Assembly (NCBI RefSeq): GCF_001610895.1
Contig: NZ_CP011273.1
Location: 3,162,001 to 3,226,000, forward strand
DNA: 64,000 nt
Origin: Planctomyces sp. SH-PL62
GTDB lineage: Bacteria; Planctomycetota; Planctomycetia; Isosphaerales; Isosphaeraceae
Direction: 5' to 3'
Part shown: piece after piece, positions 45,704-54,611 of the stretch
Layout of the letters: every line of letters begins with the position of its first letter
How positions within the stretch are numbered: position 1 is the first letter of the stretch
The notes under the pieces: model-generated
What the model saw: the letters and a program-made list of their open reading frames with translations, nothing else
Databases searched by the model: none
Told to the model about the DNA's origin: nothing
Translations under genes and position numbers: made by a program

Positions 45704-48700
45704 TCAACGCATCCACGTCGGCCTCGGCCTCGGCGACGTCACCGGCGGGCGACGCGGGGGGGCGGGCCGGACGGGCGCCCGTCTGGAATCTCGGTCGGCC
45801 CTGTCCACGTCCCCGTCGCCGTCCAGGTCCATCCACGAACGGAGGCCCGCCGGCGGCCTCCTGTAGTAATTCTGGTCCGTGGCGGTCGCTCGCCCATCGC
45901 CGTCGACGTCGCCCGGCAGGACGCCGAACCCGACCGGACCGAGGGGCCAGGTCGAGATTGCGGGGTCGACCCGGGCGCCCACGCCCTCGTCGAGCGCCAG
46001 CATCAGGCGGTCGACCCCCAGCGCCGTCGGCAGGGCCCAGGTCGCGGTGTGGGTGTTCGGGTTGAAGCCGACGCCGCTGAAGCCGTACGACCTGCCCGCC
46101 GTGGCGGCGCTCGTGAGCTTCAGGTCGGCGAGGCCCGGATTCACGTCGTCGGAGAACACGACGTCGATCCCCGTGAGATTCACGAACGGCAGATTGCGAT
46201 CGAGGCCGAGAAGGGACATCGACCGCGAGCCCCAGCGGACCCGGACGTCGAGGACCCGGGGATGGACCGTCAGAACGCCCGGGGCGAACTGGAAGTCGTA
46301 GTCGGCGGCGGCCAGGGTGCCGATCGCGGCCGTGATCGGGTACCGTCCCGCGGCGCTGGAACTCGTGGCGGTCGTGGTCAGGACGGGGGCCCCGGTGATG
46401 GTCCAGACGGACTCGCCCGCGACGAACCCGGAGATGGCGTAGGGGAACCCCGGCACGGGGTCGCCGCGGCCCATGTCCAGGTTCGTGGGGATGACGGTAA
46501 GCACGGCTTTCCGCACGTCGATCGTCGTGGAGCAGGTCGCGGTCCTGTAGTTCGCAGGATCGGCCGGGGTGAAGACGGCGGTCAGCGGCCGACTGGAGCC
46601 CGCCGACAGGATCGTCCCCGGGGCCGTCGAGTAGCGGAACGCGCCGGGCGCGGACGCTGCCGCGTTCAGTTGCGATCCGCCCAGGGGCGTCCCGTAGGTG
46701 ATCGCCGCCGGTTTGGCCCAGGTGATCGTCGGCGTCGCCTTCAGGACGTCGATCCGGGTCTGAACCCAGGTCGCCCCATAATCCGGGTCAGTCGGGACGA
46801 AGCGAGCGGTCAGGACCCGGCCCGTCCCGGCTCCCAGGACCGTCCCGGCGGCCGGCGTGTAGACGAACGCGCCGGCGATGTTCGCCGAGGCGTTGAGCTG
46901 CGAGGAGCCCAGTCGCGTGCCGTAGACGATGGCGGCGGGGGCGTTCCAGGCGACGGCGAGGGCCGGCTTGACGAGGATCGTCACGGTCGCCGGGACGCTC
47001 GTGGATCGGCCGTCGGAGGCCGCGAACGTGAAGTGGTCGGGGCCCGTGTAGCCGGCATGGGGCGTATAGACCAGATTCGGGCCGGAGCCGGAGAGCGTCC
47101 CGTGCGCGGGGCCGACGGCGACGGTGTAGGTCAGGGACGCCCCCTCGGGATCGGTCGCCGTCAGGGTGATCGGCTTCGATCCGCCTTGCACCAGCGAGAC
47201 CCCGCGGCCCGCGGCGGCCGGGGTGGCGTCGACCACGATGGTGACGGTCGCGACGTTGGAACGGGAACGCCCGTCGGTCGTCATGTATCGGAAGCGGTCG
47301 ACGCCGGCGAAGCCCGGAGCCGGCGTGTAGACGAACGAGCCGTCCGGGGCGAGGGCGACCGCGCCGTGGGCCGGGACGCCGATCAGGGCGACGGTCAACG
47401 AATCGCCGTCGGCGTCGCCGTCGTTGTGAAGCAGGCCGGGGGCGGCGATGGCCAGCGAGGAACCCTGGGCCGTGGCGAAGGAGTCGTCGGCGGCGACGGG
47501 GGCCGCGTCCAGGGCCTCGGGCGCGGCGAACGCCGTCACGAAGGCGTCGTGGCTCAGCAGGAGCCGGCCGCCTCCGAACGCCATCTCCATGAAGGTGGCG
47601 CCGGACTCGCCCCGGTTTCGGTTCTCGTAGCTCCACTCCGCCCGCCCGGTCGCGAGGTTGATCGCGTAAACGCGCGAGTAGGAGTCGGTCGAGGTCTGGA
47701 CGAAGGCGTGGCTTCGGGTCAGGACGATCTCGGGATTCAGGGCCTCGGGCGCGTCCCAGCCGCCGATCCGGTCGCCGGTCGTCTCGTCGAGGAGGATGAG
47801 CTGCGTCCCCGCGACCACGGCGACCACGCCGTCGCCGACCGCCTTGCCCGTCGGGGCCGCCGGCAGGAGCACGGTCCAAAGGGGCGTCCGGGTCTGGGCG
47901 TCGTAGGACGAGACGCCGAACCGGGTCGCATAGTGCTCGGAGTCGCGCACGTCGAACAGCAGCCGCCCCGCGTCCGAGACGACCGGCGACCCGATCCAGG
48001 ACATCCCCGCCGGCGCCGCGACGTTCCCCACCTGGGCGCCCGTCGAACGCGAGTACACCCGATTGTCGTAGGCGTAGATGTACTGGCTGTCGAACGCGGC
48101 CATCGGGTTTTCGAGCTGCGGGCCCGGATTGTTCCATCGCCGGGCGAGGGTCGAGGTCGTCCACGCGCTGAAGCCGCCGTAATAGCCGTCGTAGGCGACG
48201 AGTTGATCGCCTTCGATCGCCGGCCGCTCGTCGGACCCCCACTGCGCGGAGTAGGTCTGGCGACGAATGATCGCGCCGGTGCGGGCGTCGAGCACGTACA
48301 GCCACGGCTGGTCGTCCTCGGTCCCGCCCGAGATGCCGGAGTGGCCCGATCGGTTGACGTAGACCTTGCCGTCGACGACCGAGGGGGCGCTGACGGGACC
48401 GTTGCCGACGAGGATCTGGTTCCAGACCTCGGCTCCGGTCTTCAGGTCGTAGGCGATGATGTGATAGTCGCCGGAGGCCCAGTAGCCGTCCAGGTCCGTC
48501 CGGTAGACGTGCATCTCGTCGATCGCGACCGCACGATTCCCCGACTGGGCCCAGCTCCCGTTCGCGTCGTAGGTCAGCGGCCGGCTCCAGGCGAGTTCGA
48601 TGCCGCTCGCGTCGATCCGGGCGTCGACGTAGCTGGTGTGCCCGGCGTCGCCCCCGCGCTGGGTCCAGACGGCCGAGGGGGCCGCCGCCCTGGCCCCGAT

Positions 48701-50230
48701 CACGGTCAGCGTGTCGACGGCGGTGACGAGGGACGCCCCGGCGTAGGCGTCGAGGCGGCCGGCCCCCGCGACGACGATCCGGCCGCCGGGCTGGAGGGCC
48801 ATCGCGACGACCTCGTCGCCGGAGACCGATTCGAGATAGGCGCCGTTCGCGTCGAACCGGGAGACGGGTCCCAGCGCCGAGGCCCCGCCGACGACGATCT
48901 TGCCGTCGCCCTGGACCACCACGGAGGAGGCCCAGTCGTCCCCGCCGAGGTCCTTCACGACGATCCCGCCCGCGCCGAAAGCCTCGTCCAGGGCGCCGGA
49001 CGTCGTGTAACGGACCAGGGCGAGGTCGCCCCCGGCAGAACCGGCGACGACGATTTTCCCATCCGCCTGGAGGGCGAGGCCGCTCGCCTGATCGAATTCG
49101 CCGGGGACGTCGGTCTGGACCTTGCCGCCGGAGCCGAAAGTCGGGTCGAGCCGACCGTCGGCCGTCCAGCGGGCGACCGCGAAGTTCGAGGTCGAATTGC
49201 CCCCGAAGCTCTCGCCAGCCAGGAGGATCTTGCCGTCCGGTTGCACCGCCAGGCCGAAGCCGCGATCTCCGCCGACGGCGAAGCTCGTCGTGGCGTACCC
49301 GCCGTCCCCGAAGGTCGCGTCGAGCGTCCCGGTCGGGTCCAGCCGGACGACGGCGAAGTCGGCGTAGGTCCCGGCGTTCGAGACGTTGCCGCCGATCAGG
49401 ATCTTCCCGTCGGCGGCCACGGCCAGCGCCCAGATTTCGTTATAGGAGCCCGGGGTGGGAATCAGGCTTACCCAGCCGCCGTCCCCGAACGAGGGATCGA
49501 GCTGACCGTCGGCGGTGAGGCGGGCGAGCTGCATATTCCAGCTCGAATCGCCCTGGTCCTGGTAGGAACCGCCGACGATGATCTTGCCGTCGGGCTGGAC
49601 CGCCACGGCCTTCGCCGTCATGGTCCGCCCGGCCTTCCCGAGGACGGCCGCGCCCCCGTCGCGGAAGCTCGCGTCGGGCGTGCCGTCGGCGTTGTACCTT
49701 TGGACGGCGAAGCTGCTGGAGTCCGAGGCGACGGCGTGGTACGTCCCCGCCGCGACGATCTTCCCGTCGGCCTGCGTCGTGACCGCGCTCACTCCGAAAC
49801 CCAGCGTCGCGGGGGCGAAGGAGGGGTCCCTGCCGAAGACGCCGTCGATCGCGGCGGAGCCCGTGATCGTGACGACCCGGCTGCCGGGCGTCGGATCGCC
49901 GATCACGGCGTCGACGGAGAAGCTCGCCGAGACCTGGCCGGCCGGGATCACGACCGAGCCCGGCACGGCGGCGGCGTCCGGGGCGGAGCTGGTCAGGGTG
50001 ACGGTCAAATGCCGGGCGACGTCGGCGACGCCGCGCGTGACCGTCCCGCTGGTCGCCCCAGGGCCGGCGTTCGCGGCGATCGAGTCGGCCAGGATGTTCA
50101 GCGTCAGCCCGGGATTCGCGAGGAGGTGACGGGGCTCGAGCGCGTCCAACGCAGGCCGTCGCCGCCGCGACGCGCTTCGGGTGGGGCGGGCCGGACGACG
50201 CGTCGACGCGATTGGAAATGAGGCGATCAT
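45704..50230 (-). CDS. Large surface protein: delta-60 repeats, PQQ-like propeller, cadherin-like domains, dockerin-like end
   Basis: 1508 residues. The N-terminus carries the planctomycete motif DALEPRHLLANPG near residue 30. A Calx-beta-like segment follows (to about 130), then roughly eight delta-60 repeats (about 130-500; units such as PDGKIIVGGSYQ and LDPSFGDGGWV). Next comes a quinoprotein-like propeller (about 560-900; AYDLKTGAEVWNQILVGNGP, YVLDARTGAIIRRQTY). Two cadherin-like modules follow (GSFVYTPAPGFAGVDRFRYM, NLVYTPHAGYTGPDHFTFAA), then two or three MBG-like units (ITYGTPLGGSQLNAAAS) and a C-terminal calcium-type pair, GDVDGDGRATATDQN with MDLDGDGDVDRADRD, resembling dockerin. GAGG is five bases before the ATG. 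An adhesin or extracellular matrix protein is likely. Confidence 0.9.
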   Translation of the reverse strand: MIASFPIASTRRPARPTRSASRRRRPALDALEPRHLLANPGLTLNILADSIAANAGPGATSGTVTRGVADVARHLTVTLTSSAPDAAAVPGSVVIPAGQVSASFSVDAVIGDPTPGSRVVTITGSAAIDGVFGRDPSFAPATLGFGVSAVTTQADGKIVAAGTYHAVASDSSSFAVQRYNADGTPDASFRDGGAAVLGKAGRTMTAKAVAVQPDGKIIVGGSYQDQGDSSWNMQLARLTADGQLDPSFGDGGWVSLIPTPGSYNEIWALAVAADGKILIGGNVSNAGTYADFAVVRLDPTGTLDATFGDGGYATTSFAVGGDRGFGLAVQPDGKILLAGESFGGNSTSNFAVARWTADGRLDPTFGSGGKVQTDVPGEFDQASGLALQADGKIVVAGSAGGDLALVRYTTSGALDEAFGAGGIVVKDLGGDDWASSVVVQGDGKIVVGGASALGPVSRFDANGAYLESVSGDEVVAMALQPGGRIVVAGAGRLDAYAGASLVTAVDTLTVIGARAAAPSAVWTQRGGDAGHTSYVDARIDASGIELAWSRPLTYDANGSWAQSGNRAVAIDEMHVYRTDLDGYWASGDYHIIAYDLKTGAEVWNQILVGNGPVSAPSVVDGKVYVNRSGHSGISGGTEDDQPWLYVLDARTGAIIRRQTYSAQWGSDERPAIEGDQLVAYDGYYGGFSAWTTSTLARRWNNPGPQLENPMAAFDSQYIYAYDNRVYSRSTGAQVGNVAAPAGMSWIGSPVVSDAGRLLFDVRDSEHYATRFGVSSYDAQTRTPLWTVLLPAAPTGKAVGDGVVAVVAGTQLILLDETTGDRIGGWDAPEALNPEIVLTRSHAFVQTSTDSYSRVYAINLATGRAEWSYENRNRGESGATFMEMAFGGGRLLLSHDAFVTAFAAPEALDAAPVAADDSFATAQGSSLAIAAPGLLHNDGDADGDSLTVALIGVPAHGAVALAPDGSFVYTPAPGFAGVDRFRYMTTDGRSRSNVATVTIVVDATPAAAGRGVSLVQGGSKPITLTATDPEGASLTYTVAVGPAHGTLSGSGPNLVYTPHAGYTGPDHFTFAASDGRSTSVPATVTILVKPALAVAWNAPAAIVYGTRLGSSQLNASANIAGAFVYTPAAGTVLGAGTGRVLTARFVPTDPDYGATWVQTRIDVLKATPTITWAKPAAITYGTPLGGSQLNAAASAPGAFRYSTAPGTILSAGSSRPLTAVFTPADPANYRTATCSTTIDVRKAVLTVIPTNLDMGRGDPVPGFPYAISGFVAGESVWTITGAPVLTTTATSSSAAGRYPITAAIGTLAAADYDFQFAPGVLTVHPRVLDVRVRWGSRSMSLLGLDRNLPFVNLTGIDVVFSDDVNPGLADLKLTSAATAGRSYGFSGVGFNPNTHTATWALPTALGVDRLMLALDEGVGARVDPAISTWPLGPVGFGVLPGDVDGDGRATATDQNYYRRPPAGLRSWMDLDGDGDVDRADRDSRRAPVRPAPPRRPPVTSPRPRPTWMR

Positions 50231-50314
50231 CGGACCTCTTCGTCCTGCAAAGGGGGGCGGGGTCTGGAGGAGAGGGGGGACGCGGCGGGCGCGACCCCGC
50301 CGGGGGGGGATGGC

Positions 50315-51184
50315 TCAGGCGTCGGGCGTGGTTCTCGGCTCGTCGTCCGGGGCCTTCAGGAGGCGGTCGTAGAGCCCCGCGCCGATGATCGCGCCCAGGA
50401 TCGGGGCCAGGACGTAGACCGTGACGACGCCCGTCCCCCGGGGGAGGGCGGCGGTCCCCCAGCCGGCGAGCATGGCGAAGAGCCGGGGGCCGACGTCGCG
50501 CGCCGGGTTGAAGCACGCCTGGGTGAGCGGCCCGAAGATCGACACCAGCGCCGCGACCGTCAGGCCGATGAACGCCGGCGCCATGCCGGCCGCGGGCCTC
50601 TCGGAGTTGCGGGGGTCGGTCACGGCCACGACCACCATCGCCAGCAGCATCGTCCCCACGACTTCGCCCAGGAAGGCCGACGACTCGGGGACGAAGGCGT
50701 TGATCCGCTGGTGTTCGTCCAGCGAGTAGGGGCCTTCCGAGTTCGAGAGCGGCCCCGGGCTGGGGAAGAACTCGCCGTAGCACATCGCCGTGATCTCGCT
50801 GCCGGGCCCGCCGCGCTCGACCCCCTTCTCCCGCTCGCGCTCCTTCAGGTAGGGGTTGAACAGGACGAACAGCAGGGCCGCCGCCGCGAACGCCCCGGCC
50901 GTCTGCGCCAGGACGTACGGCACGACCTCACGCCAGGGGAACCGCCCCCAGGCCGCGAGGGCCGCCGAGATGGCCGGGTTGATGTGGGCGCCGCTCACCC
51001 CGCCCACGACGTAGATCGCCAGCGTCACCGCCGCGCCCCAGACCACGGCGACCTGCCAGAGGCCGCTCTGGGCCCCGGTGAGGACCGACGTATGCACGAC
51101 GCCGAGACCGAGGAAGATCAGGATGAACGTGCCCGCGAATTCGGCCAGGCACCTCTTCGCCAGAGAAGGTTGTACGACGATCAC
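50315..51184 (-). CDS. Aquaglyceroporin (MIP family, GlpF-like)
   Basis: A 289-residue membrane channel with six transmembrane helices and two half-helices. The first NPA is in GVSGAHINPAIS and the second in ACFNPARDVGPR; the Asp after the second motif marks glycerol facilitators rather than water channels. A long polar loop (about residues 115-165, with YGEFFPSPGPLSNSEGPYSL) occurs where GlpF-type proteins are extended. The start is GTG 51184, six bases after AAGGA; the frame is open further upstream but without coding character. No glycerol kinase gene lies next to it. Confidence 0.93.
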   Translation of the reverse strand: MIVVQPSLAKRCLAEFAGTFILIFLGLGVVHTSVLTGAQSGLWQVAVVWGAAVTLAIYVVGGVSGAHINPAISAALAAWGRFPWREVVPYVLAQTAGAFAAAALLFVLFNPYLKEREREKGVERGGPGSEITAMCYGEFFPSPGPLSNSEGPYSLDEHQRINAFVPESSAFLGEVVGTMLLAMVVVAVTDPRNSERPAAGMAPAFIGLTVAALVSIFGPLTQACFNPARDVGPRLFAMLAGWGTAALPRGTGVVTVYVLAPILGAIIGAGLYDRLLKAPDDEPRTTPDA

Positions 51185-51401
51185 GGTGGTTCCTTGCTGG
51201 AGCGGGGCGGACACGGCGCGACTCGACGGGAAGGACGACGGACCGTCATTCTCGCGGAGGCCGAACCGCCCCGCAAGCGGCTCCTCGTCGACGCACCTCG
51301 TCCCGCGGTTTCCGGCCGATCCGGCGCGAGGCTTGCGTGGAGGAGGTGCGGCGAGTACGATCCGCCGCGCGATCGCGATCCTACGACGATGGGGTGGCCT
51401 C

Positions 51402-51809
51402 ATGACCTTTCGAGAAACCCTGACCATCCACCTGCAGGCCCTCCAGGGGCGCGACCTGGCGACCCTGATGGGGACGGTGTCGCCGGACAGCCTCACCCTG
51501 ATCACCGCGAGCGGTCGCGTCATCCGCACCGCCGCCGAATTCGCCCGGATCCACCAGGCCTGGTTCTCCTCGATGTCCTGGACGATGGACGTGTCGCTGG
51601 TCACGGCGATGGACGCCCACAGCCTCGGCGTCGCGACCCTCCTGCTCGACTACCGCGACGACCCGGACGACGGCCCGCCGGTGCGGCGCAAGAGCCTGCT
51701 CACGCTCGTCTTCGCCCTCCGCGACGGGGGCTGGGAACTGGTCCTGGACCAGAACACCCCCATCAAGGAGACGCCGGACGAGGACGAGGAGGGGGGCAGC
51801 GGGGAGTGA
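51402..51809 (+). CDS. NTF2/SnoaL-like small protein
   Basis: A 135-residue protein. MTFRETLTIHLQALQGRDLA and IRTAAEFARIHQAWFSSMSW form the helical part, and MDVSLVTAMDAHSLGVATLL, SLLTLVFALRDGGWELVLDQ form curved strands of an NTF2-like cone (DUF4440/SnoaL type). The tail is acidic (DEDEEGGSGE). Enzymatic or binding role unknown. It reads divergently from the aquaglyceroporin gene with 217 bases between them, which probably hold both promoters, though I could not define boxes. Confidence 0.8.
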   Translation: MTFRETLTIHLQALQGRDLATLMGTVSPDSLTLITASGRVIRTAAEFARIHQAWFSSMSWTMDVSLVTAMDAHSLGVATLLLDYRDDPDDGPPVRRKSLLTLVFALRDGGWELVLDQNTPIKETPDEDEEGGSGE

Positions 51810-51897
51810 TCGAGGGGCCGTCCCCCCACCGATCTCCGAGCGGACGGCCTCGCGTCGAGGCCGGTCGACCGGGGTGGGCCCCTGGAAATCGAGGACG

Positions 51898-53001
51898 ATG
51901 AAGCCCGACGACCTGCTCCGACCGACCGATCTCGGCCTGTACTGCGAGGCCGGCGATTTCTTCGTGGACCCCTGGCGGCCCGTCCCCCGGGCGGTGGTCA
52001 CGCACGCCCACGCCGACCACGCCTGCTGGGGCTGCGAACGCTACCTCACCTCCGCCGAGGGGGCCGGGGTGCTCCAGGTTCGGATGGGGCGAGACGCCGT
52101 CGTCGACGCGATGCCCTTCGGCGAGGCCGTCACGATCGGGGGGGTGCGGGTCTCGCTCCACCCGGCGGGGCACATCCTGGGATCGTCGCAGGTGCGCCTG
52201 GAGCATCGAGGAGAGGTCTGGGTCGTCTCGGGCGATTACAAGGTGGAGCCCGACGCCACCTGCACCCCCTTCGAGCCGGTCGCCTGCCACGTCTTCGTGA
52301 CCGAGTCGACGTTCGGCCTGCCGATCTACCGATGGCCCTCGCAGCGGGACGTGTTCGACGAGATCAACGCCTGGTGGCGGGCGAACCGCGACGCGGGGAG
52401 GGCCAGCCTGCTGCTGGCCTACGCCCTGGGCAAGTCCCAGCGGCTGCTGTCGGGCCTCGACCCGAGCCTCGGGCCGATCTACACCCACGGGGCCGTCGAG
52501 AAGCTCAACCGCGCGTATCGCGAAGGAGGCGTGCCCTTGCCGCCCACCGAGTACGCCGGGGCCGCCGCGCGGGGCAAGAGCTGGGCCGGGGCGATGGTCG
52601 TCGCCCCCCCCTCGGCGCACGGGACCCCCTGGGCCCGCAAGTTCGGCCCGCTCTCGACCGGGATCGCCTCGGGCTGGATGACGATCCGGGGCACCCGCCG
52701 TCGCAAGGCCCTCGACCGTGGCTTCGTCCTCTCCGACCACGTCGACTGGCCCGGGCTGCTCGGCGCGATCGAGGCGACCGGGGCGGGCCGCGTCCTGGTC
52801 ACCCACGGCTACACCGCCGTCGTCGTCCGCCACCTCCGCGAGCAGGGGCTCGACGCCGAGGTCCTGGCCACCCGCTACGAGGGCGAAGGGGACGCCCAGG
52901 ACCGAGCCGAGGGGGAGGAGCTCGACGCCGAAACCGAGGAGATGCAGGACCTCGACGCCGCCGAGGCCGGGCTCGCGATCGACGCCGGGGAGGACTCATG
53001 A
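51898..53001 (+). CDS. Ligase-associated metallo-beta-lactamase-fold DNA exonuclease
   Basis: A 367-residue MBL-fold nuclease. The metal motif THAHADH is at residues 35-41, then LHPAGHILGSSQVRL, VVSGDYKVEPD and VFVTESTFGLPIYRW. The beta-CASP-like part contains LLAYALGKSQRLLSGLD, and ends with RGFVLSDHVDWPGLL and RVLVTHGYTAVVVRHL. This architecture is the ligase-associated exonuclease family, which is encoded next to ATP-dependent DNA ligases, as here: its TGA overlaps the ligase ATG. The acidic tail (residues 330-367) is extra. The usual third and fourth partners (Lhr-like helicase, PdeM-like phosphoesterase) are not in this window. Confidence 0.92.
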   Translation: MKPDDLLRPTDLGLYCEAGDFFVDPWRPVPRAVVTHAHADHACWGCERYLTSAEGAGVLQVRMGRDAVVDAMPFGEAVTIGGVRVSLHPAGHILGSSQVRLEHRGEVWVVSGDYKVEPDATCTPFEPVACHVFVTESTFGLPIYRWPSQRDVFDEINAWWRANRDAGRASLLLAYALGKSQRLLSGLDPSLGPIYTHGAVEKLNRAYREGGVPLPPTEYAGAAARGKSWAGAMVVAPPSAHGTPWARKFGPLSTGIASGWMTIRGTRRRKALDRGFVLSDHVDWPGLLGAIEATGAGRVLVTHGYTAVVVRHLREQGLDAEVLATRYEGEGDAQDRAEGEELDAETEEMQDLDAAEAGLAIDAGEDS

Positions 53002-54596
53002 GGGATTTCGCGCGGCTCTACGCGACGCTCGACGAGACGACCCGGACCACCGAGAAGGTCGAGGCCCTGACCCGCTACTTCGAGCAGGCCCCGCCGGCCG
53101 ACGCCGCCTGGGCGGTCTACTTCCTGATCGGCCGGAAGCCGAAGCAGGTGGTCCCGTCCCGGAAGCTCCGCGAATGGGCGGCGCGCGAGGCGGGCGTGGC
53201 CGACTGGCTGTTCCAGGAGTCGTACGACGCCGTGGGGGACGTGGCCGAGACCGTGGCCCTGCTGCTCCCCCCCTCGAAACGGTCCACCGACCTCCCCCTG
53301 GCCGAGTGGGTCGAGAATCGGCTCCTCCCGCTGCGGGGGGCCGACGAGGCCGACCAGCGGGCCGCCCTGCTCGACGCCTGGCGGGCGATGGACCGCCCCC
53401 AGCGGTTCGTCTGGAACAAGCTGATCAGCGGCGGGTTCCGGGTCGGCGTCTCGCAGCAACTGGTGACCCGCGCGCTGGCGAAGGTGGGGGGGATCGAGCC
53501 GGCCGTGGTCGCCCATCGCCTGATGGGGGATTGGGAGCCCGACGCCCGGTTCCTCACGCGGCTGCTCGCCCCGGACGCCACCGACGCGGACCACAGCCGC
53601 CCCTATCCGTTCTGCCTGGCCCACGGGATCGAAGGAGAGCCCGAGGCCCTCGGCCCCGTCGAGGACTGGCAGGCCGAGTGGAAGTGGGACGGCATCCGTT
53701 GCCAGTTGATCCGCCGGGGTGGCGACACGTTCCTCTGGTCTCGCGGCGAGGAGCTGGTGACCGACCGCTATCCCGAGCTGGCGACCCTTGGCGCGTTCCT
53801 CCCCGAAGGGACGGCGATCGACGGCGAGATCCTGCCGTATCGCGACGGCGTCCCCCTGCCGTTCGCGCAGCTCCAGCGGCGGATCGGCCGGAAGACGGTA
53901 GGCAAGACGATCCTGGCCGAGATCCCCGTCGTCCTGATCGCCTACGACCTCCTCGAATTCGAGGGCCGCGACCTCCGCGCCGAACCGTTCGAGGTCCGCC
54001 GGGCGAGGCTGGCCGAGGTGGTCGACCGGGTCGCCCAGCCCGGCCGCCTGATCCTCTCGCCGGCGGTCGTCGCGACCACGTGGGCCGGGCTCGCCGCCGC
54101 CCGCGAGGAGTCTCGGTCGCGACAGGCCGAGGGGCTGATGCTCAAGCGGATCGGCTCGCCGTACCACGTCGGCCGCAAGCGGGGCGACTGGTGGAAGTGG
54201 AAGGTCGACCCGTTCACCGTCGACGCCGTGCTCACCGCGGCGCAGCGGGGGAGCGGCAAGCGGGCCAGCCTCTACACCGACTACACGTTCAGCGTCTGGG
54301 ACGACGACCGCCGCCTGGTCCCGTTCGCCAAGGCCTACTCCGGGCTCACCGACGCCGAGATCGCCCGGGTCGACGCCTTCATCCGCCGCAACATGGTGGA
54401 GAAGTTCGGCCCGGTCCGCACCGTCAAGCCGGAACTCGTCTTCGAGCTGGCCTTCGAGGGGATCCAGCGCTCGCCCCGCCACAAGTCGGGGCTCGCCGTC
54501 CGCTTCCCTCGGATCCTCCGCTGGCGTCAGGACAAGCCCGCGGACGAGGCCGACACGCTCGACTCCATCCGGGGCATGCTCCCCCCCTCGCCCTGA
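52998..54596 (+). CDS. ATP-dependent DNA ligase
   Basis: A 532-residue ligase of the three-domain ATP-dependent type. The N-terminal helical DNA-binding domain covers about residues 1-200 (RFVWNKLISGGFRVGVSQQL). The adenylation domain has nucleophile Lys229 in WKWDGIRCQL (motif I), SRGEELVTDRYPEL (Ia), AIDGEILPY (III), AYDLLEFEGRD (IIIa), EGLMLKR (IV) and WWKWKVDPFTVDAVL (V). The C-terminal OB fold follows to the end (SGLAVRFPRILRWRQDKPAD). It forms a two-gene unit with the MBL exonuclease and probably seals breaks during repair, alongside the replicative NAD-dependent ligase expected elsewhere in the genome. Confidence 0.95.
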   Translation: MRDFARLYATLDETTRTTEKVEALTRYFEQAPPADAAWAVYFLIGRKPKQVVPSRKLREWAAREAGVADWLFQESYDAVGDVAETVALLLPPSKRSTDLPLAEWVENRLLPLRGADEADQRAALLDAWRAMDRPQRFVWNKLISGGFRVGVSQQLVTRALAKVGGIEPAVVAHRLMGDWEPDARFLTRLLAPDATDADHSRPYPFCLAHGIEGEPEALGPVEDWQAEWKWDGIRCQLIRRGGDTFLWSRGEELVTDRYPELATLGAFLPEGTAIDGEILPYRDGVPLPFAQLQRRIGRKTVGKTILAEIPVVLIAYDLLEFEGRDLRAEPFEVRRARLAEVVDRVAQPGRLILSPAVVATTWAGLAAAREESRSRQAEGLMLKRIGSPYHVGRKRGDWWKWKVDPFTVDAVLTAAQRGSGKRASLYTDYTFSVWDDDRRLVPFAKAYSGLTDAEIARVDAFIRRNMVEKFGPVRTVKPELVFELAFEGIQRSPRHKSGLAVRFPRILRWRQDKPADEADTLDSIRGMLPPSP

Positions 54597-54611
54597 AATC
54601 GCCCCCCCGGC

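Noticed and set aside
45644-50221. 1525-codon plus-strand frame opposite the delta-60/PQQ protein
   Set aside because: Antisense shadow rich in Arg, Gly, Asp and Val. The minus strand shows named domains in order and a ribosome site.
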